DNA from: Burkholderia sp. Ax-1719
Lineage (GTDB): Bacteria; Pseudomonadota; Gammaproteobacteria; Burkholderiales; Burkholderiaceae
Reading direction: 5' to 3'
Assembly (NCBI RefSeq): GCF_011753055.1
Contig: NZ_VWWJ01000025.1
Coordinates: 1 to 64,000, forward strand
DNA length: 64,000 bases
A program made the translations under genes and the position numbers. The notes under the pieces are model-generated. The model saw only the letters and a program-made list of their open reading frames with translations, did not search any database and had not been told where the DNA came from. The number at the start of each line of letters is the position of its first letter. Within the stretch, counting starts at the first letter, position 1. This document shows positions 54,560 to 64,000 of this stretch, in pieces.

Positions 54560-55906
54560 ATGGCTAACGTTGTTGAAAACCTCGGCAAGCTCGAACGCCG
54601 CGTGACGATTTCCCTGCCGAAGGACGCCGTGCAGAAAGAAGTCGATTCGCGCATCCGCCAACTCGCGAAGAACGTGCGCATGCCGGGTTTCCGCCCGGGC
54701 AAGGTGCCGCTCAAGATGGTCACGCAACAGTACTCGGGCCAGGTGGAAGCCGAAGTCCTGAGCGACAAGGTTGGCAAGGAATTCTTCGACATCAGCCGCG
54801 CGGAAAACCTGCGCGTTGCTGGTCAGCCGAGCTTCGCGCCGAAGGCCGAAGCCGCTGAAGGCGATTACGCTTTCGACGCGACCTTCGAGGTCTATCCGGA
54901 AGTGAAGCTGGGCGACGTCGCCAGCGCCGAAATCGAGCGCACGACCACGACCATCACCGAAGCCGAAATCGATCGCACGCTGGACATCCTTCGCAAGCAG
55001 CGCGTGCACTACCACGCACGCGGCGAAGCCGGCGAGCACGGTGACGGCGGCGCAGACACGGCAGCCAAGGAAGGCGATCGCGTGACGGTCGACTTCGTCG
55101 GCAAGATCGACGACGTCGCATTCCCGGGCGGCACGGCAGAAGGCTTCGCCTTCGTGCTGGGCGAAGGCCGCATGCTGCCGGAATTCGAAAAGGCAGCGAT
55201 TGGCCTGAAGCAAGGCGAATCGCGCGAATTCGACCTCGCATTCCCCGAGGACTACCACGGCAAGGACGTCGCAGGTAAGACCGCGAAGTTCACGATCACG
55301 ATGCAACTGATCGAATGGCCGCATCTGCCGGAAATCGACGGCGAATTCGCCAAGTCGCTCGGCATCGCTGACGGCGACCTCGTGAAGATGCGCGCTGAAA
55401 TCAAGGACAACCTTGAGCGCGAAGCCAAGCGTCGCACGCAAGCCATCGTCAAGAACCAGGTGATGGACGCACTGCTGAAGATCGCTGAACTCGACGTGCC
55501 GAACGCACTGGTCGAGCAGGATCAACAGCGTCTGGTCGAAATGGCGCGCGCCGATCTGGAACAACGCGGCGTGCCCAACGCCAAGGACGCACCGATCCCG
55601 GCTGAAATGTTCAAGGAACAAGCTGAGCGTCGCGTCAAGCTGGGCCTCGTGCTGGCTGAACTCGTGAAGTCGAACAACCTCGAAGCGAAGCCGGAACAGA
55701 TCCGCGCTGAAGTCGACGAATTCGCGAAAAGCTACGAAGACCCGAAGGAAGTCGTGCGCTGGTATTATTCGAACCAGCAGCGTCTGGCCGAAATGGAAGC
55801 GTACGTCGTCGAATCGAACGTCGTTGACTTCGTGATCGGCAAGGCCAAGGTGACGGACAAGCAAGTGAGCTTCGAAGAACTGGCAAGCGCAACGGCGCAG
55901 GCTTAA
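54560..55906 (+). CDS. tig: Trigger factor (ribosome-associated chaperone/PPIase)
   Basis: 448 residues, typical length. The N-terminal ribosome-binding domain holds the signature [14 protein letters not shown]. The FKBP-type PPIase domain spans about 165-255 ([44 protein letters not shown]). A helical C-terminal chaperone domain follows. It shields nascent chains at the exit tunnel. AGGA stands upstream of the ATG. It is first in tig-clpP-clpX-lon, but a terminator-like hairpin after it suggests clpP also has its own promoter. Confidence 0.96.
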   Translation: MANVVENLGKLERRVTISLPKDAVQKEVDSRIRQLAKNVRMPGFRPGKVPLKMVTQQYSGQVEAEVLSDKVGKEFFDISRAENLRVAGQPSFAPKAEAAEGDYAFDATFEVYPEVKLGDVASAEIERTTTTITEAEIDRTLDILRKQRVHYHARGEAGEHGDGGADTAAKEGDRVTVDFVGKIDDVAFPGGTAEGFAFVLGEGRMLPEFEKAAIGLKQGESREFDLAFPEDYHGKDVAGKTAKFTITMQLIEWPHLPEIDGEFAKSLGIADGDLVKMRAEIKDNLEREAKRRTQAIVKNQVMDALLKIAELDVPNALVEQDQQRLVEMARADLEQRGVPNAKDAPIPAEMFKEQAERRVKLGLVLAELVKSNNLEAKPEQIRAEVDEFAKSYEDPKEVVRWYYSNQQRLAEMEAYVVESNVVDFVIGKAKVTDKQVSFEELASATAQA

Positions 55907-55917
55907 ATCTGCCCGCT

Positions 55918-55965
55918 ACGGCGTGCCGGCTGTCGGAGCGACCGACGGCCAGCACGCCGTTTTTG
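55918..55965 (+). terminator. Terminator after tig
   Basis: ACGGCGTGC..GTCGG pairs with CCGAC..GCACGCCGT, giving a long GC-rich stem followed by TTTTTG. It is 12 bases after the tig stop. Confidence 0.85.
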
Positions 55966-56094
55966 TATCCGCAGAATTTGGCCACACACGCGTTAGGGTT
56001 GATTTCTGCGGGGTCCGTCGCCATTCCGGTATTTCAGGTTCAATACGTTTTACCTGTGTTACCAGAACAACTCTTCCAGACAAGGATGCACCGC

Positions 56095-56748
56095 ATGACC
56101 ATTCGCGCTCAATCGCTGGACACGTTGACCTCTCACGCCTCGCGCGACCTCGAACCGCAGGCGCTCGGCCTCGTGCCGATCGTCGTCGAGACGAGCGGCC
56201 GCGGCGAGCGTTCGTACGACATCTACTCGCGTCTGCTGAAAGAGCGTGTGGTGTTCCTGGTCGGCGAAGTGAACGACCAGACCGCGAACCTCGTCGTCGC
56301 CCAGCTCCTGTTCCTCGAAAGCGAAAATCCGGACAAGGACATCAGCCTGTACATCAACAGCCCGGGCGGTTCGGTGTCGGCCGGTATGGCGATTTACGAC
56401 ACGATGCAGTTCATCAAGCCCAATGTTTCGACCCTTTGCATGGGCCTCGCGGCCTCGATGGGTGCGTTCCTGCTGGCAGCGGGCGAAAAGGGCAAGCGTT
56501 TCGCGCTGCCGAATTCGCGCGTGATGATTCACCAGCCGCTGGGCGGCGCGCGCGGCCAGGCATCGGACATCGAAATCCAGGCACGTGAAATCCTGTACCT
56601 GAAGGAACGTCTGAACCAGTTGCTCTCGCACCATACTGGTCAGCCGGTCGAGCGCATCGCGCGCGACACCGACCGCGACAACTTCATGTCCGGCGACGAC
56701 GCACAGGCTTACGGCCTCGTCGATCAGGTGCTCCACAAGCGCCCCTGA
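56095..56748 (+). CDS. clpP: ATP-dependent Clp protease proteolytic subunit ClpP
   Basis: 217 residues from the ATG at 56095, with AAGGA about 8 bases upstream; an ATG 9 bases earlier is possible. The catalytic triad is visible: S121 (GLAASMGAF), H146 (VMIHQPLGG) and a C-terminal Asp in [25 protein letters not shown] is the oxyanion loop. It forms the 14-mer protease barrel that ClpX feeds. clpX follows about 230 bases downstream. Confidence 0.97.
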   Translation: MTIRAQSLDTLTSHASRDLEPQALGLVPIVVETSGRGERSYDIYSRLLKERVVFLVGEVNDQTANLVVAQLLFLESENPDKDISLYINSPGGSVSAGMAIYDTMQFIKPNVSTLCMGLAASMGAFLLAAGEKGKRFALPNSRVMIHQPLGGARGQASDIEIQAREILYLKERLNQLLSHHTGQPVERIARDTDRDNFMSGDDAQAYGLVDQVLHKRP

Positions 56749-56759
56749 TCCGGCACGCG

Positions 56760-56787
56760 TTTCCGGCGTCAAAAACGGCGCCGGAAA
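56760..56787 (+). other. Hairpin between clpP and clpX
   Basis: A 9-bp stem (TTTCCGGCG / CGCCGGAAA) with a 10-base loop, without a T-tract. It may be an mRNA-stability element or a weak terminator; clpP and clpX are often both co-transcribed and separately promoted. Confidence 0.45.
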
Positions 56788-56980
56788 TACGTATGCGGCG
56801 TGACTTAACCCCGTGAAAAAAGGGATAGGCACGCCCGTGCGGACCATGTGAAATAATCGGCAAACGCGCTTCGCGGCCTGCGGCCCCAACGCCGTCACAG
56901 CAAGCGGTTCACGCACCCCCGGCCGGGCCAGGGGAAACGGCGTATCATGTGTAACAGAGTGTCCGGAGGCTCATCTATCC

Positions 56981-58252
56981 ATGGCGGACAAAAAAGGTTC
57001 TAACAGCGAGAAGCTGTTGTATTGCTCGTTCTGCGGCAAAAGCCAGCATGAGGTCAAGAAACTGATCGCTGGTCCGTCGGTATTCATCTGCGATGAATGT
57101 ATCGACCTGTGCAACGAGATCATTCGCGACGAGGCCGCTGGTGCGGGTATCGACGCGGCGCTGTCGCGCTCGGACCTGCCGAGCCCGCAGGAGATCCGCG
57201 ACATCCTCGACCAGTACGTGATTGGCCAGGAGCGCGCGAAGAAGATTCTCGCAGTGGCGGTGTACAACCACTACAAGCGCCTGAAGCATCTCGACAAGAA
57301 AGACGAAGTCGAACTCTCCAAGAGCAACATCCTCTTGATCGGACCCACGGGTTCGGGCAAGACGCTGCTCGCGCAGACGCTCGCTCGTCTTCTTAACGTT
57401 CCGTTCGTGATCGCGGACGCCACCACGCTGACCGAAGCCGGTTACGTGGGCGAGGACGTCGAGAACATCATTCAGAAGCTGCTGCAGAACTGCAATTACG
57501 AAGTCGACAAGGCCCAGCGCGGCATTGTCTACATCGACGAAATCGACAAGATCAGCCGCAAGTCGGATAACCCGTCGATCACGCGCGACGTGTCGGGCGA
57601 AGGCGTGCAGCAGGCGCTGCTCAAGCTCGTCGAAGGCACGATGGCTTCTGTGCCTCCGCAGGGCGGCCGCAAGCATCCGAACCAGGATTTCATTCAGGTC
57701 GATACGACCAACATCCTGTTCATCTGCGGCGGTGCGTTCGACGGTCTGGAAAAGGTCATCACGGATCGCACGGAAAAAACCGGTATCGGTTTTGGCGCGA
57801 GCGTGAAGAGCAAGCAGGAACGCGACACGGGTGAAGTGCTGCGCGAGACGGAACCGGAAGATCTGATCAAGTTCGGCCTGATTCCCGAACTGATCGGCCG
57901 TCTGCCGGTGGTCGCCACGCTCGGCAAGCTCGATGAAGCGGCGCTCATGAAGATTCTGGTCGAGCCGAAGAATGCGCTCGTCAAGCAGTATCACAAGCTC
58001 TTCAACATGGAGCGCGTGGAACTGGAGATCCGCCCGGCCGCGCTGCAGGCTGTCGCCCGCAAGGCGATCCGCCGCAAGACCGGCGCCCGTGGCCTGCGCT
58101 CGATCCTGGAACAGGCATTGCTCGACGTGATGTACGAGCTGCCGGCCATGAAGGGCGTGAGCAAGGTCATCATCGACGACAACGTGATTGATGGCGACGG
58201 CAAACCGCTATTGATCTACGAAGACGCGCCTAAGGTCGCTGGGTCGAACTGA
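56981..58252 (+). CDS. clpX: ATP-dependent Clp protease ATP-binding subunit ClpX
   Basis: 423 residues, preceded by CGGAGG. The N-terminal zinc-binding domain has C15, C18, C37 and C40. The AAA+ domain has Walker A GPTGSGKT (about 117-124), Walker [11 protein letters not shown] and sensor regions. The pore loop GYVGEDVE is followed by the [26 protein letters not shown] stretch. It unfolds substrates and delivers them to ClpP. It ends at a bidirectional-looking hairpin ahead of lon. Confidence 0.97.
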   Translation: MADKKGSNSEKLLYCSFCGKSQHEVKKLIAGPSVFICDECIDLCNEIIRDEAAGAGIDAALSRSDLPSPQEIRDILDQYVIGQERAKKILAVAVYNHYKRLKHLDKKDEVELSKSNILLIGPTGSGKTLLAQTLARLLNVPFVIADATTLTEAGYVGEDVENIIQKLLQNCNYEVDKAQRGIVYIDEIDKISRKSDNPSITRDVSGEGVQQALLKLVEGTMASVPPQGGRKHPNQDFIQVDTTNILFICGGAFDGLEKVITDRTEKTGIGFGASVKSKQERDTGEVLRETEPEDLIKFGLIPELIGRLPVVATLGKLDEAALMKILVEPKNALVKQYHKLFNMERVELEIRPAALQAVARKAIRRKTGARGLRSILEQALLDVMYELPAMKGVSKVIIDDNVIDGDGKPLLIYEDAPKVAGSN

Positions 58253-58280
58253 TGAGGGTGATCGGCTAAAGAGTTCCGGG

Positions 58281-58316
58281 AAAAAGCCGTTCATACACTG
58301 TGATGAACGGCTTTTT
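58281..58316 (+). terminator. Terminator between clpX and lon
   Basis: AAAAAGCCGTTCAT pairs with ATGAACGGCTTTTT around an 8-base loop; a strong terminator 29 bases after clpX, so lon needs its own promoter. Confidence 0.92.
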
Positions 58317-58381
58317 CGTTTATCTTGTGGTCGATGGCGCACCTTTTTTGGAGTCACTGAACTTTTCCCACACGCGCGAGG

Positions 58382-58409
58382 CTTGTAATCGGTTTTTCAG
58401 GCCTCACTT
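58382..58409 (+). promoter_or_regulatory. Candidate sigma-32 (heat-shock) promoter of lon
   Basis: CTTGTA at 58382-58387 (5/6 to CTTGAA) and CCTCACTT at 58402-58409 (close to CCCCATNT) are 14 bases apart, the normal sigma-32 spacing. The start would be near 58416, 28 bases before the lon ATG. lon is a known heat-shock gene, and the preceding terminator requires a promoter here. Confidence 0.5.
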
Positions 58410-58443
58410 ACCGAACAATTGATTCCACTCATGGGGAAATGAA

Positions 58444-60873
58444 ATGTCAGGAACCCAACTCCTCCCGCCGGAACGCACCACGCTCCCGCTGCTGCCGCTG
58501 CGAGACGTTGTCGTTTTCCCGCATATGGTGATTCCCCTTTTCGTGGGCCGGCCGAAGTCGATCAAGGCCCTCGAAGCGGCAATGGAAGGCGGCAAGCACA
58601 TCATGCTCGTCGCGCAGAAGACTGCCGCAAAGGATGAGCCGACCGAAAAAGACATGTACGAAGTGGGATGTATCGCCAACATCCTGCAGATGCTCAAGCT
58701 GCCCGACGGCACCGTGAAGGTGCTCGTGGAAGGCTTGCAGCGTGCGAAGACGCTCTCGATCGAAGAGCAGGAAACGCAATTCTCGTGCGAAGTGATGCCG
58801 CTCGAACCGGACCACGCCGACGGCGCGGAAACCGAAGCGCTGCGCCGTGCGATCGTTTCGCAGTTCGATCAGTACGTGAAGCTCAACAAGAAGATCCCGC
58901 CGGAGATCCTGACCTCGCTGTCGGGTATCGACGAAGCCGGTCGTCTTGCTGACACCATCGCCGCACACCTGCCGCTCAAGCTCGACCAGAAGCAGCATAT
59001 CCTCGAGATGTTCCCGGTCGTGGAGCGTCTGGAGCATCTGCTCGCCCAGCTCGAAGCCGAAATCGACATCCTTCAGGTCGAAAAGCGCATCCGTGGCCGC
59101 GTCAAGCGCCAGATGGAGAAGAGCCAGCGCGAGTACTACCTGAACGAACAGGTCAAGGCGATCCAGAAGGAACTGGGCGAAGGCGAAGAGGGTGCCGATC
59201 TCGAAGAACTCGAGAAGCGCATCAACGCCGCGCGCATGCCGAAGGAAGCCAAGAAGAAGGCAGACGCCGAGCTGAAAAAGCTCAAGCTGATGTCGCCGAT
59301 GTCGGCGGAAGCCACCGTCGTGCGCAACTACATCGACACGCTGATCGGCCTGCCGTGGCGCAAGAAGAGCAAGGTCAACAACGACCTCTCCAATGCAGAA
59401 GCCGTGCTGGACGAAGACCACTTCGGTCTCGAGAAAGTGAAGGAACGCATTCTTGAGTATCTCGCGGTGCAACAGCGCGTGGACAAGGTCAAGGCGCCTA
59501 TTCTCTGCCTCGTTGGGCCTCCGGGCGTTGGCAAGACCTCGCTGGGTCAATCGATTGCGCGCGCAACGAACCGCAAGTTCGTGCGTATGGCGCTGGGTGG
59601 TGTGCGTGACGAAGCCGAAATTCGCGGCCATCGTCGTACGTACATCGGTTCGATGCCGGGCAAGATCCTGCAGAGCCTGACCAAAGTCGGCGTGCGCAAT
59701 CCGCTCTTCCTGCTCGACGAAGTCGACAAGATGGGTATGGATTTCCGCGGCGATCCGTCGTCGGCGCTGCTCGAAGTGCTCGATCCGGAACAGAACCACA
59801 CGTTCGCCGACCACTACATCGAAGTCGATTTCGACCTCTCGGATGTGATGTTCGTCGCCACGTCGAACTCGCTGAACATTCCGCCGCCGCTGCTCGACCG
59901 GATGGAAGTGATCCGTCTGTCGGGTTACACGGAAGACGAGAAGGTCAGCATCGCCCAGCGTTATCTCCTGCCGAAGCAGAAGAAGAACAACGGGCTGAAG
60001 CCGGGCGAGATCGAAGTGACCGAAGGCGCGATCCGCGACATCATTCGCTACTACACGCGTGAAGCGGGCGTGCGTTCGCTCGAACGTGAAGTGTCGAAGA
60101 TCTGCCGCAAGGTCGTGAAGATGCTGCTGCTGAAGAAGGCCGACAAGGCCGTCACGGTGGACAGCGCGAATCTGGACACCTTCCTTGGCGTGCGCAAGTA
60201 CGACTTCGGTCTGGCTGCGAAGGAAAACCAGATCGGTCAGGTCACGGGCCTCGCATGGACGGAAGTCGGTGGCGATCTGCTGACGATCGAAGCGGCGGTC
60301 ATGCCCGGTAAGGGCAACGTGATCCGCACGGGTTCGCTCGGCGACGTCATGAAGGAATCGGTCGAAGCGGCTCGCTCGGTGGTGCGTTCGCGTTCGCGTC
60401 GTCTGGGCATCAAGGACGAAGCGTTCGAGAAGCAGGACATCCACATCCACGTGCCGGAAGGCGCAACGCCGAAGGACGGTCCGTCCGCAGGCGGTGCGAT
60501 GACCACGGCGCTGGTGTCGGTGCTCACCGGCATTCCGGTGCGCGCTGATGTGGCGATGACCGGCGAAATCACGCTGCGCGGCGAAGTGCTGCCGATCGGC
60601 GGGCTGAAAGAGAAGTTGCTCGCAGCGCATCGCGGCGGCATCAAGCTCGTGCTGATTCCGGAAGAGAACGTCAAGGATCTCACCGAGATCCCCGACAACG
60701 TGAAGAACGCGATCGAGATCGTGCCGGTCCGCTGGATCGACAAGGTGCTGGAACTCGCGCTCGAACGTGTGCCGCAGCCGCTGCCGGAAGAAGAAGTGAA
60801 GGCCGAGGACGCGAAGGCGCCCGTGGTCGAATCGAAAGAGCCGGCTGGTGCGACGGAAGTCGTGAAGCACTAA
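58444..60873 (+). CDS. lon: ATP-dependent protease Lon
   Basis: 809 residues. An N-terminal LON substrate-binding domain ([22 protein letters not shown]) and a long helical region precede the AAA+ module with Walker [16 protein letters not shown] and Walker [13 protein letters not shown]. The protease domain carries the catalytic dyad S681 (DGPSAGGA) and K724 ([14 protein letters not shown]), 43 residues apart as in E. coli. The Glu/Ala-rich C-terminal tail is a little longer than usual. It degrades damaged and regulatory proteins. A terminator follows. Confidence 0.97.
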   Translation: MSGTQLLPPERTTLPLLPLRDVVVFPHMVIPLFVGRPKSIKALEAAMEGGKHIMLVAQKTAAKDEPTEKDMYEVGCIANILQMLKLPDGTVKVLVEGLQRAKTLSIEEQETQFSCEVMPLEPDHADGAETEALRRAIVSQFDQYVKLNKKIPPEILTSLSGIDEAGRLADTIAAHLPLKLDQKQHILEMFPVVERLEHLLAQLEAEIDILQVEKRIRGRVKRQMEKSQREYYLNEQVKAIQKELGEGEEGADLEELEKRINAARMPKEAKKKADAELKKLKLMSPMSAEATVVRNYIDTLIGLPWRKKSKVNNDLSNAEAVLDEDHFGLEKVKERILEYLAVQQRVDKVKAPILCLVGPPGVGKTSLGQSIARATNRKFVRMALGGVRDEAEIRGHRRTYIGSMPGKILQSLTKVGVRNPLFLLDEVDKMGMDFRGDPSSALLEVLDPEQNHTFADHYIEVDFDLSDVMFVATSNSLNIPPPLLDRMEVIRLSGYTEDEKVSIAQRYLLPKQKKNNGLKPGEIEVTEGAIRDIIRYYTREAGVRSLEREVSKICRKVVKMLLLKKADKAVTVDSANLDTFLGVRKYDFGLAAKENQIGQVTGLAWTEVGGDLLTIEAAVMPGKGNVIRTGSLGDVMKESVEAARSVVRSRSRRLGIKDEAFEKQDIHIHVPEGATPKDGPSAGGAMTTALVSVLTGIPVRADVAMTGEITLRGEVLPIGGLKEKLLAAHRGGIKLVLIPEENVKDLTEIPDNVKNAIEIVPVRWIDKVLELALERVPQPLPEEEVKAEDAKAPVVESKEPAGATEVVKH

Positions 60874-60908
60874 GCTTGAATCACTGAAGCTCGCTTAAGC
60901 AGTACCCC

Positions 60909-60945
60909 GAAACCCGCGGCATGGTCCGCGGGTTTCTTGTTTTGT
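60909..60945 (+). terminator. Terminator after lon
   Basis: An 11-bp stem (GAAACCCGCGG / CCGCGGGTTTC) with a 6-base loop followed by TTGTTTT, 36 bases after the lon stop. Confidence 0.9.
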
Positions 60946-61018
60946 GCGCGAGATTCGTTGACGTTGTGCGAATCCGAAGACTTCCTCGAAAGCCCCGCCA
61001 AATCAGGCTGAACCCGGC

Positions 61019-61047
61019 TTGACACCACTTATTCGGCTTCGTTAAAT
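61019..61047 (+). promoter_or_regulatory. Sigma-70 promoter of hupB
   Basis: A perfect -35 TTGACA (61019-61024), exact 17-base spacer and -10 TTAAAT (61042-61047). The start near 61054 gives a leader of about 97 bases. It probably also serves the two tRNAs downstream. Confidence 0.7.
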
Positions 61048-61150
61048 GAGCGGGCTTCGGCTTCTGGCCGTGGCAGCAACATCCGCATCATCCGCATCGT
61101 CCATTAGCGACACCACCACGATTGCCCAAAACACATTCTCGGGGGCTGGA

Positions 61151-61423
61151 ATGAATAAAACGGATTTGATCGATCACATTGCGCAGCAGGCCGATATCTC
61201 AAAAGCAGCGGCGGGTCGCGCGCTCGACGCGGTGCTCAACGGCGTCAAAGGCACGCTGAAGAAGGGCGGTTCAGTCACGCTGGTGGGTTTCGGCACCTTC
61301 GCAGTCGGCAAGCGTGCGGCGCGCACGGGACGCAATCCGCGCACCGGCGACGCCATCAAAATCAAGGCTGCAAAAATTCCTAAATTCAGGCCTGGCAAAG
61401 CGCTAAAAGATGCGTTAAACTAG
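61151..61423 (+). CDS. hupB: DNA-binding protein HU-beta
   Basis: 90 residues from the ATG at 61151, preceded by GGGGGCTGGA; the open frame upstream is not protein-like. [32 protein letters not shown] forms the helical dimer core. [27 protein letters not shown] is the bacterial HU/IHF signature with the DNA-gripping beta arm. Proteins of this kind bend and compact DNA non-specifically. The lon-hupB order is widely conserved. tRNA-Val follows by 42 bases. Confidence 0.96.
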   Translation: MNKTDLIDHIAQQADISKAAAGRALDAVLNGVKGTLKKGGSVTLVGFGTFAVGKRAARTGRNPRTGDAIKIKAAKIPKFRPGKALKDALN

Positions 61424-61465
61424 CGGGCTCGCTACCTGATGAGGGTGGCGCAGAAGTCTGAAGCT

Positions 61466-61541
61466 GGGTGCTTAGCTCAGTTGGTAGAGCGGCGCCCTTA
61501 CAAGGCGTAGGTCGGGAGTTCGAGCCTCTCAGCACCCACCA
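61466..61541 (+). tRNA. tRNA-Val (anticodon TAC), CCA encoded
   Basis: 76 bases. The acceptor stem GGGTGCT pairs with AGCACCC. The D-arm TAGCTCAGTTGGTAGAGC is canonical. The anticodon loop CTTACAA gives TAC, and GGGAGTTCGAGCCTCTC is the T-arm (with one mismatch). It lies 42 bases after hupB and 73 before tRNA-Asp, probably one transcript. Confidence 0.97.
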
Positions 61542-61614
61542 CAGTTTCAGATCGCCAGGTCGCGCGAAACATCGCAGCGAATGGCTCCAGCAGCATAGAA
61601 GCAGCACACCGCAC

Positions 61615-61691
61615 GGAGCGGTAGTTCAGTTGGTTAGAATACCGGCCTGTCACGCCGGGGGTCGCGGGTTCGAGTCCCGTCCGCTCCGCCA
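61615..61691 (+). tRNA. tRNA-Asp (anticodon GTC), CCA encoded
   Basis: 77 bases. Acceptor stem GGAGCGG pairs with CCGCTCC. The anticodon loop CTGTCAC gives GTC. The T-arm CGCGGGTTCGAGTCCCG is perfect; G discriminator and CCA follow. A terminator starts 24 bases later. Confidence 0.97.
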
Positions 61692-61715
61692 GGAATACTC
61701 CAGCAGCAAAGCAAG

Positions 61716-61742
61716 AAGGCGAACTCCGGTTCGCCTTTTTTG
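61716..61742 (+). terminator. Terminator after the hupB-tRNA unit
   Basis: AAGGCGAAC pairs with GTTCGCCTT around a TCCG tetraloop, followed by TTTT. It ends the hupB-tRNA-Val-tRNA-Asp unit before ppiD. Confidence 0.9.
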
Positions 61743-61803
61743 TTGTCTGCTGATGTAAGATCGGGCGTTCTGTTTTTTGGCGCCCCTCAACGCTTGGTCC
61801 CGC

Positions 61804-63750
61804 ATGCTCGACTTTTTCCGCAATCACAAACGACTGATGATGCTGATGCTGATGCTGGTGATTCTGCCAGGTCTCGGCTTCGTCGGCATTCAAGGTTTCC
61901 GCGGCTTCTTTGACGAAAGCGCGAACGTCGCCAGCGTCAATGGTCACAAGATCACTCGCGTCGATTACGACGGCGCCGCACGTCAGCAGATGGATCAGGC
62001 GCGCCAGATGATGGGCGCGCAGTTCGACGCCAGCATGTTCGACACGCCGCAGCATCGCAAGGACATCCTCGACGGTCTGATCCAGCAACGCGTGCTCGCC
62101 GATGAAGTGCAGCGTCTGCACCTGACCGCGTCGGACGAAGCCGTGCGCCGCACGCTGCTCGCCGATCCGATCATCTCGTCGCTGAAGAACCCCGACGGTT
62201 CGATCGATCTCGACAAATACAAGCAGTTGCTCGCCATGCAGGGCATGACGCCCGAGCAGTATGACGAGCGTGTGCGTTACAGCCTCGCCATGCAGCAGTT
62301 GCCCGCGGCGCTCGTGAACAGCGCGTTCACGTCGAAGTCGCTCGCGCAGCAACTCACGGGTCTGTCGGAACAGACGCGTGAAGTGCAGGGCCTCGCGTTC
62401 CGCGCCAGCGACTACGCGCCGAAGGTCCAGCCGACCGACGCGCAGATGCAAGCCTATTACGACGCGCACAAGAACGAGTTCGCCACGCCTGCTACGGCGC
62501 AGATCCAGTATCTGGTGTTGTCGGCGGCGACGGTCGCTGCAACAGTCAACCCCAGCGACGCCGATCTCAAGAAGTACTACGACGACAACATCGCGCACTT
62601 CAAGTCGCAGGAAGAAGTGCGTGCGAGCCACATCCTGATCACGGTGGCGAAGGACGCGAGCGCGGCCGATCGCGCAGCCGCGAAGCAGAAGGCCGAACAG
62701 ATCCTCGCCGATGTGAAGGCGCATCCGGATCAGTTCGCGCAGCTCGCGCAGAAGGATTCGCAGGATCCGGGCTCGGCTGCCAAGGGCGGCGACCTCGGTT
62801 ACTTCGGTCCGGGCATGATCGCAGGCGGTCAGGCGTTCGACGACGCCGTCTTCAAGCTGAAGAAGGACGAGATCAGCGACGTGATCCAGTCGGACTTCGG
62901 TTATCACATCGTCAAGGTCACGGACATCAAGCCGTCGGTGACGAAGCCGTTCGACGACGTGAAGGGCCAGATCCTCAACGACGTGAAGACGCAGCAAGCG
63001 GCCAAGGTGCTCGCCGACGCGACTGAAGGCTTTACCTCGACGGTCTACGAACAGGCAAAGACCCTGCAACCGGCCGCCGACAAGTACAAGCTGACGATCC
63101 AGACCGCCACGGTCACGCCGAAGCCGAACCCCGCGCTGCCGCCGGATAGCCCGCTGAACAACCAGAAGTTCCTGGACGCCGTGTTTGCGAACGACTCGGT
63201 CACGAGCCATAACAACACGCAGGCGATCGACGTGGGCAACAGCACGCTGATCTCCGCGCACGTGACGAACTTCCAGCCGGCTGCGGTGCCTGCGTTTGCT
63301 TCGGTCAAGGATGCGGTGCATCAAAAGGTGGTGACGCAACTGGCCGCCGATATGGCGCGCAAGGATGGTGAAGCGAAACTCGCCGACCTGCAGAAGTCGA
63401 AGTCGACCGATGGTTTCTCGTCGGCGCTCAAGGTGTCGCGCAACGACGCACAAGGCCTGCCGCCGAGCGCACTGTCCGCTGTGTTCAAGGCCGACGCGCA
63501 AAAGCTGCCCGCCTATGTGGGCGTCGATCTCGGCAAAGACGGTTACGCGATCTACCGCGTGAACAGCGTGACGAATGGCCCGGCCGCTGACGGTGCCCGT
63601 CTTGCGCAGGCGCAGCAACAGCTAGCCGGTGTGGGCGGCCAGTCGCAGACGCAGGCGTATCTCGATGCGCTGCGCGATCGCTCGAAGGTGAAGTACTACG
63701 GCACGCTTGGCGCGTCGAACCAGCAAGGCGATGGTGACGGCCAGCAGTAA
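61804..63750 (+). CDS. ppiD: Periplasmic folding chaperone / parvulin-type PPIase PpiD
   Basis: 648 residues from the ATG at 61804; the frame is open to a TTG nine codons earlier. MLDFFRNHKRLMMLMLMLVILPGLGFVGIQGF is the single N-terminal membrane anchor. SurA_N-like helices follow (about 40-190). The parvulin domain spans about 270-365 (EEVRASHILI, GGDLGYFGPGMIAGGQAFDDAVFKLKKDEISDVIQSDFGYHIVKV). A long C-terminal domain with a second weak PPIase-like region completes it. PpiD works near the Sec translocon on emerging envelope proteins. The tig-clpPX-lon-hupB-ppiD order is conserved in many proteobacteria. Confidence 0.95.
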   Translation: MLDFFRNHKRLMMLMLMLVILPGLGFVGIQGFRGFFDESANVASVNGHKITRVDYDGAARQQMDQARQMMGAQFDASMFDTPQHRKDILDGLIQQRVLADEVQRLHLTASDEAVRRTLLADPIISSLKNPDGSIDLDKYKQLLAMQGMTPEQYDERVRYSLAMQQLPAALVNSAFTSKSLAQQLTGLSEQTREVQGLAFRASDYAPKVQPTDAQMQAYYDAHKNEFATPATAQIQYLVLSAATVAATVNPSDADLKKYYDDNIAHFKSQEEVRASHILITVAKDASAADRAAAKQKAEQILADVKAHPDQFAQLAQKDSQDPGSAAKGGDLGYFGPGMIAGGQAFDDAVFKLKKDEISDVIQSDFGYHIVKVTDIKPSVTKPFDDVKGQILNDVKTQQAAKVLADATEGFTSTVYEQAKTLQPAADKYKLTIQTATVTPKPNPALPPDSPLNNQKFLDAVFANDSVTSHNNTQAIDVGNSTLISAHVTNFQPAAVPAFASVKDAVHQKVVTQLAADMARKDGEAKLADLQKSKSTDGFSSALKVSRNDAQGLPPSALSAVFKADAQKLPAYVGVDLGKDGYAIYRVNSVTNGPAADGARLAQAQQQLAGVGGQSQTQAYLDALRDRSKVKYYGTLGASNQQGDGDGQQ

Positions 63751-63787
63751 GCGCCGATCCAGGCCAGCTTCACCGCTAGCCCAAACA

Positions 63788-63816
63788 AAAACGCCCCGCT
63801 CGTAGCGGGGCGTTTT
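63788..63816. terminator. Bidirectional terminator after ppiD
   Basis: A perfect 13-bp stem (AAAACGCCCCGCT / AGCGGGGCGTTTT) with a 3-base loop, A-rich on the left and T-rich on the right. It serves ppiD and the convergent gene at the window's end. Confidence 0.92.
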
Positions 63817-63893
63817 GCTTTTTGCGCGACGCATCCGGTATGCGCCGCGCCGTCAATCGCGTCGAAGATAACGCGAAGACAGCTTTTCAGACA

Positions 63894-64000
63894 TCAGAGG
63901 CAGGCGCTGATATCGCTGGTGGCATCGGCACCCGCGCCGCCGCCCGAGCGGAAGCCCACCCAGGTCTTCGCATTGGCGTTCCAGGCCGGACGCACCGTCG
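63894..64000 (-). CDS. C-terminal end of an unidentified protein (partial, runs off window)
   Basis: On the minus strand the frame starting at 63998 stays open for 34 codons and stops with TGA at 63894-63896. The peptide ends TSDISACL after a Gly-rich stretch (FRSGGGAGAD). Its small-residue and polar composition would suit the end of an exported or pilin-like protein, but it is too short to identify. The bidirectional terminator at 63788-63816 fits a gene ending here. Other frames also cross the region, so the call is tentative. Confidence 0.4.
   Translation of the reverse strand, partial: TVRPAWNANAKTWVGFRSGGGAGADATSDISACL

Noticed and set aside
58447-60870. An 807-codon minus-strand open frame opposite lon
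   Set aside because: Exact shadow of lon with repetitive His/Arg/Phe/Val composition and no recognisable motif or ribosome-binding site.
1-64000. CRISPR array, insertion sequence or rRNA operon
   Set aside because: No regularly spaced direct repeats, transposase motifs or rRNA-like sequence were seen.

Overview
The window is a GC-rich stretch of chromosome from a beta-proteobacterium, almost certainly Burkholderia sensu lato (Burkholderia, Paraburkholderia or a close relative). This rests on gene order and protein sequence: nlpD-rpoS, phaC-phaA-phaB-phaR, an OmpR/EnvZ pair and tig-clpP-clpX-lon-hupB. Genus and species cannot be fixed by reading alone. Most of the window is core chromosome, densely packed on both strands, with several clear rho-independent terminators at operon ends and convergent junctions.

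Layout. 1-3.2 kb: the 3' end of nlpD, rpoS, a PolB-type 3'-5' exonuclease and a convergent EEP-family hydrolase. 3.2-9 kb: a small SmpA/OmlA-like lipoprotein, a small membrane protein, rlmD, bamD, rluD and pgeF. 9.3-14.3 kb: a complete polyhydroxybutyrate locus (phaC, phaA, phaB, regulator phaR). 14.4-15.1 kb: a HigBA-type toxin-antitoxin pair with its own palindromic operator. 15.2-18.2 kb: rimO, a KdgK-like sugar kinase and a lipoprotein. 18.2-20.5 kb: a KfrA-like coiled-coil DNA-binding protein divergent from an intact tyrosine recombinase, with an AT-rich gap between them. 20.6-24.2 kb: a MetC-like lyase, serB and a stand-alone LigD-type primase-polymerase domain. 24.4-29.7 kb: a secreted protein, a FetAB-like ABC transporter, an AsmA-family protein and a hypothetical gene. 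30.2-34.7 kb: a three-gene phosphorelay (CHASE3-like kinase, single-domain regulator, hybrid kinase). 34.8-42.8 kb: mscL, a threonine dehydratase-like gene, argE, mfd, ispD and ispF. 43-47.6 kb: an acyltransferase, a peroxiredoxin, envZ/ompR and a small exported protein. 47.8-50.8 kb: a DUF1800/DUF1501 exported pair. 50.8-53.9 kb: a degenerate squalene-synthase-fold protein, tRNA-Leu, a MarR regulator and glycerate kinase. 54.5-63.8 kb: tig, clpP, clpX, lon, hupB, tRNA-Val, tRNA-Asp and ppiD. The window ends in the 3' end of an unidentified minus-strand gene.

How the genes work together. The pha genes make and regulate PHB from acetyl-CoA. tig/clpP/clpX/lon/ppiD form a protein folding and quality-control block, and lon has a plausible sigma-32 promoter. 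ispD and ispF are consecutive steps of the MEP pathway. BamD, NlpD, PgeF, AsmA and PpiD are envelope-maintenance functions. I found no prophage, transposon, CRISPR array or large island. The least explained parts are the KfrA-like/recombinase pair, the stand-alone LigD polymerase domain, the DUF1800/DUF1501 pair, the squalene-synthase-fold protein lacking its aspartate motifs, and the GTTAC repeats beside ompR. None of these can be claimed as a new system from sequence reading alone.
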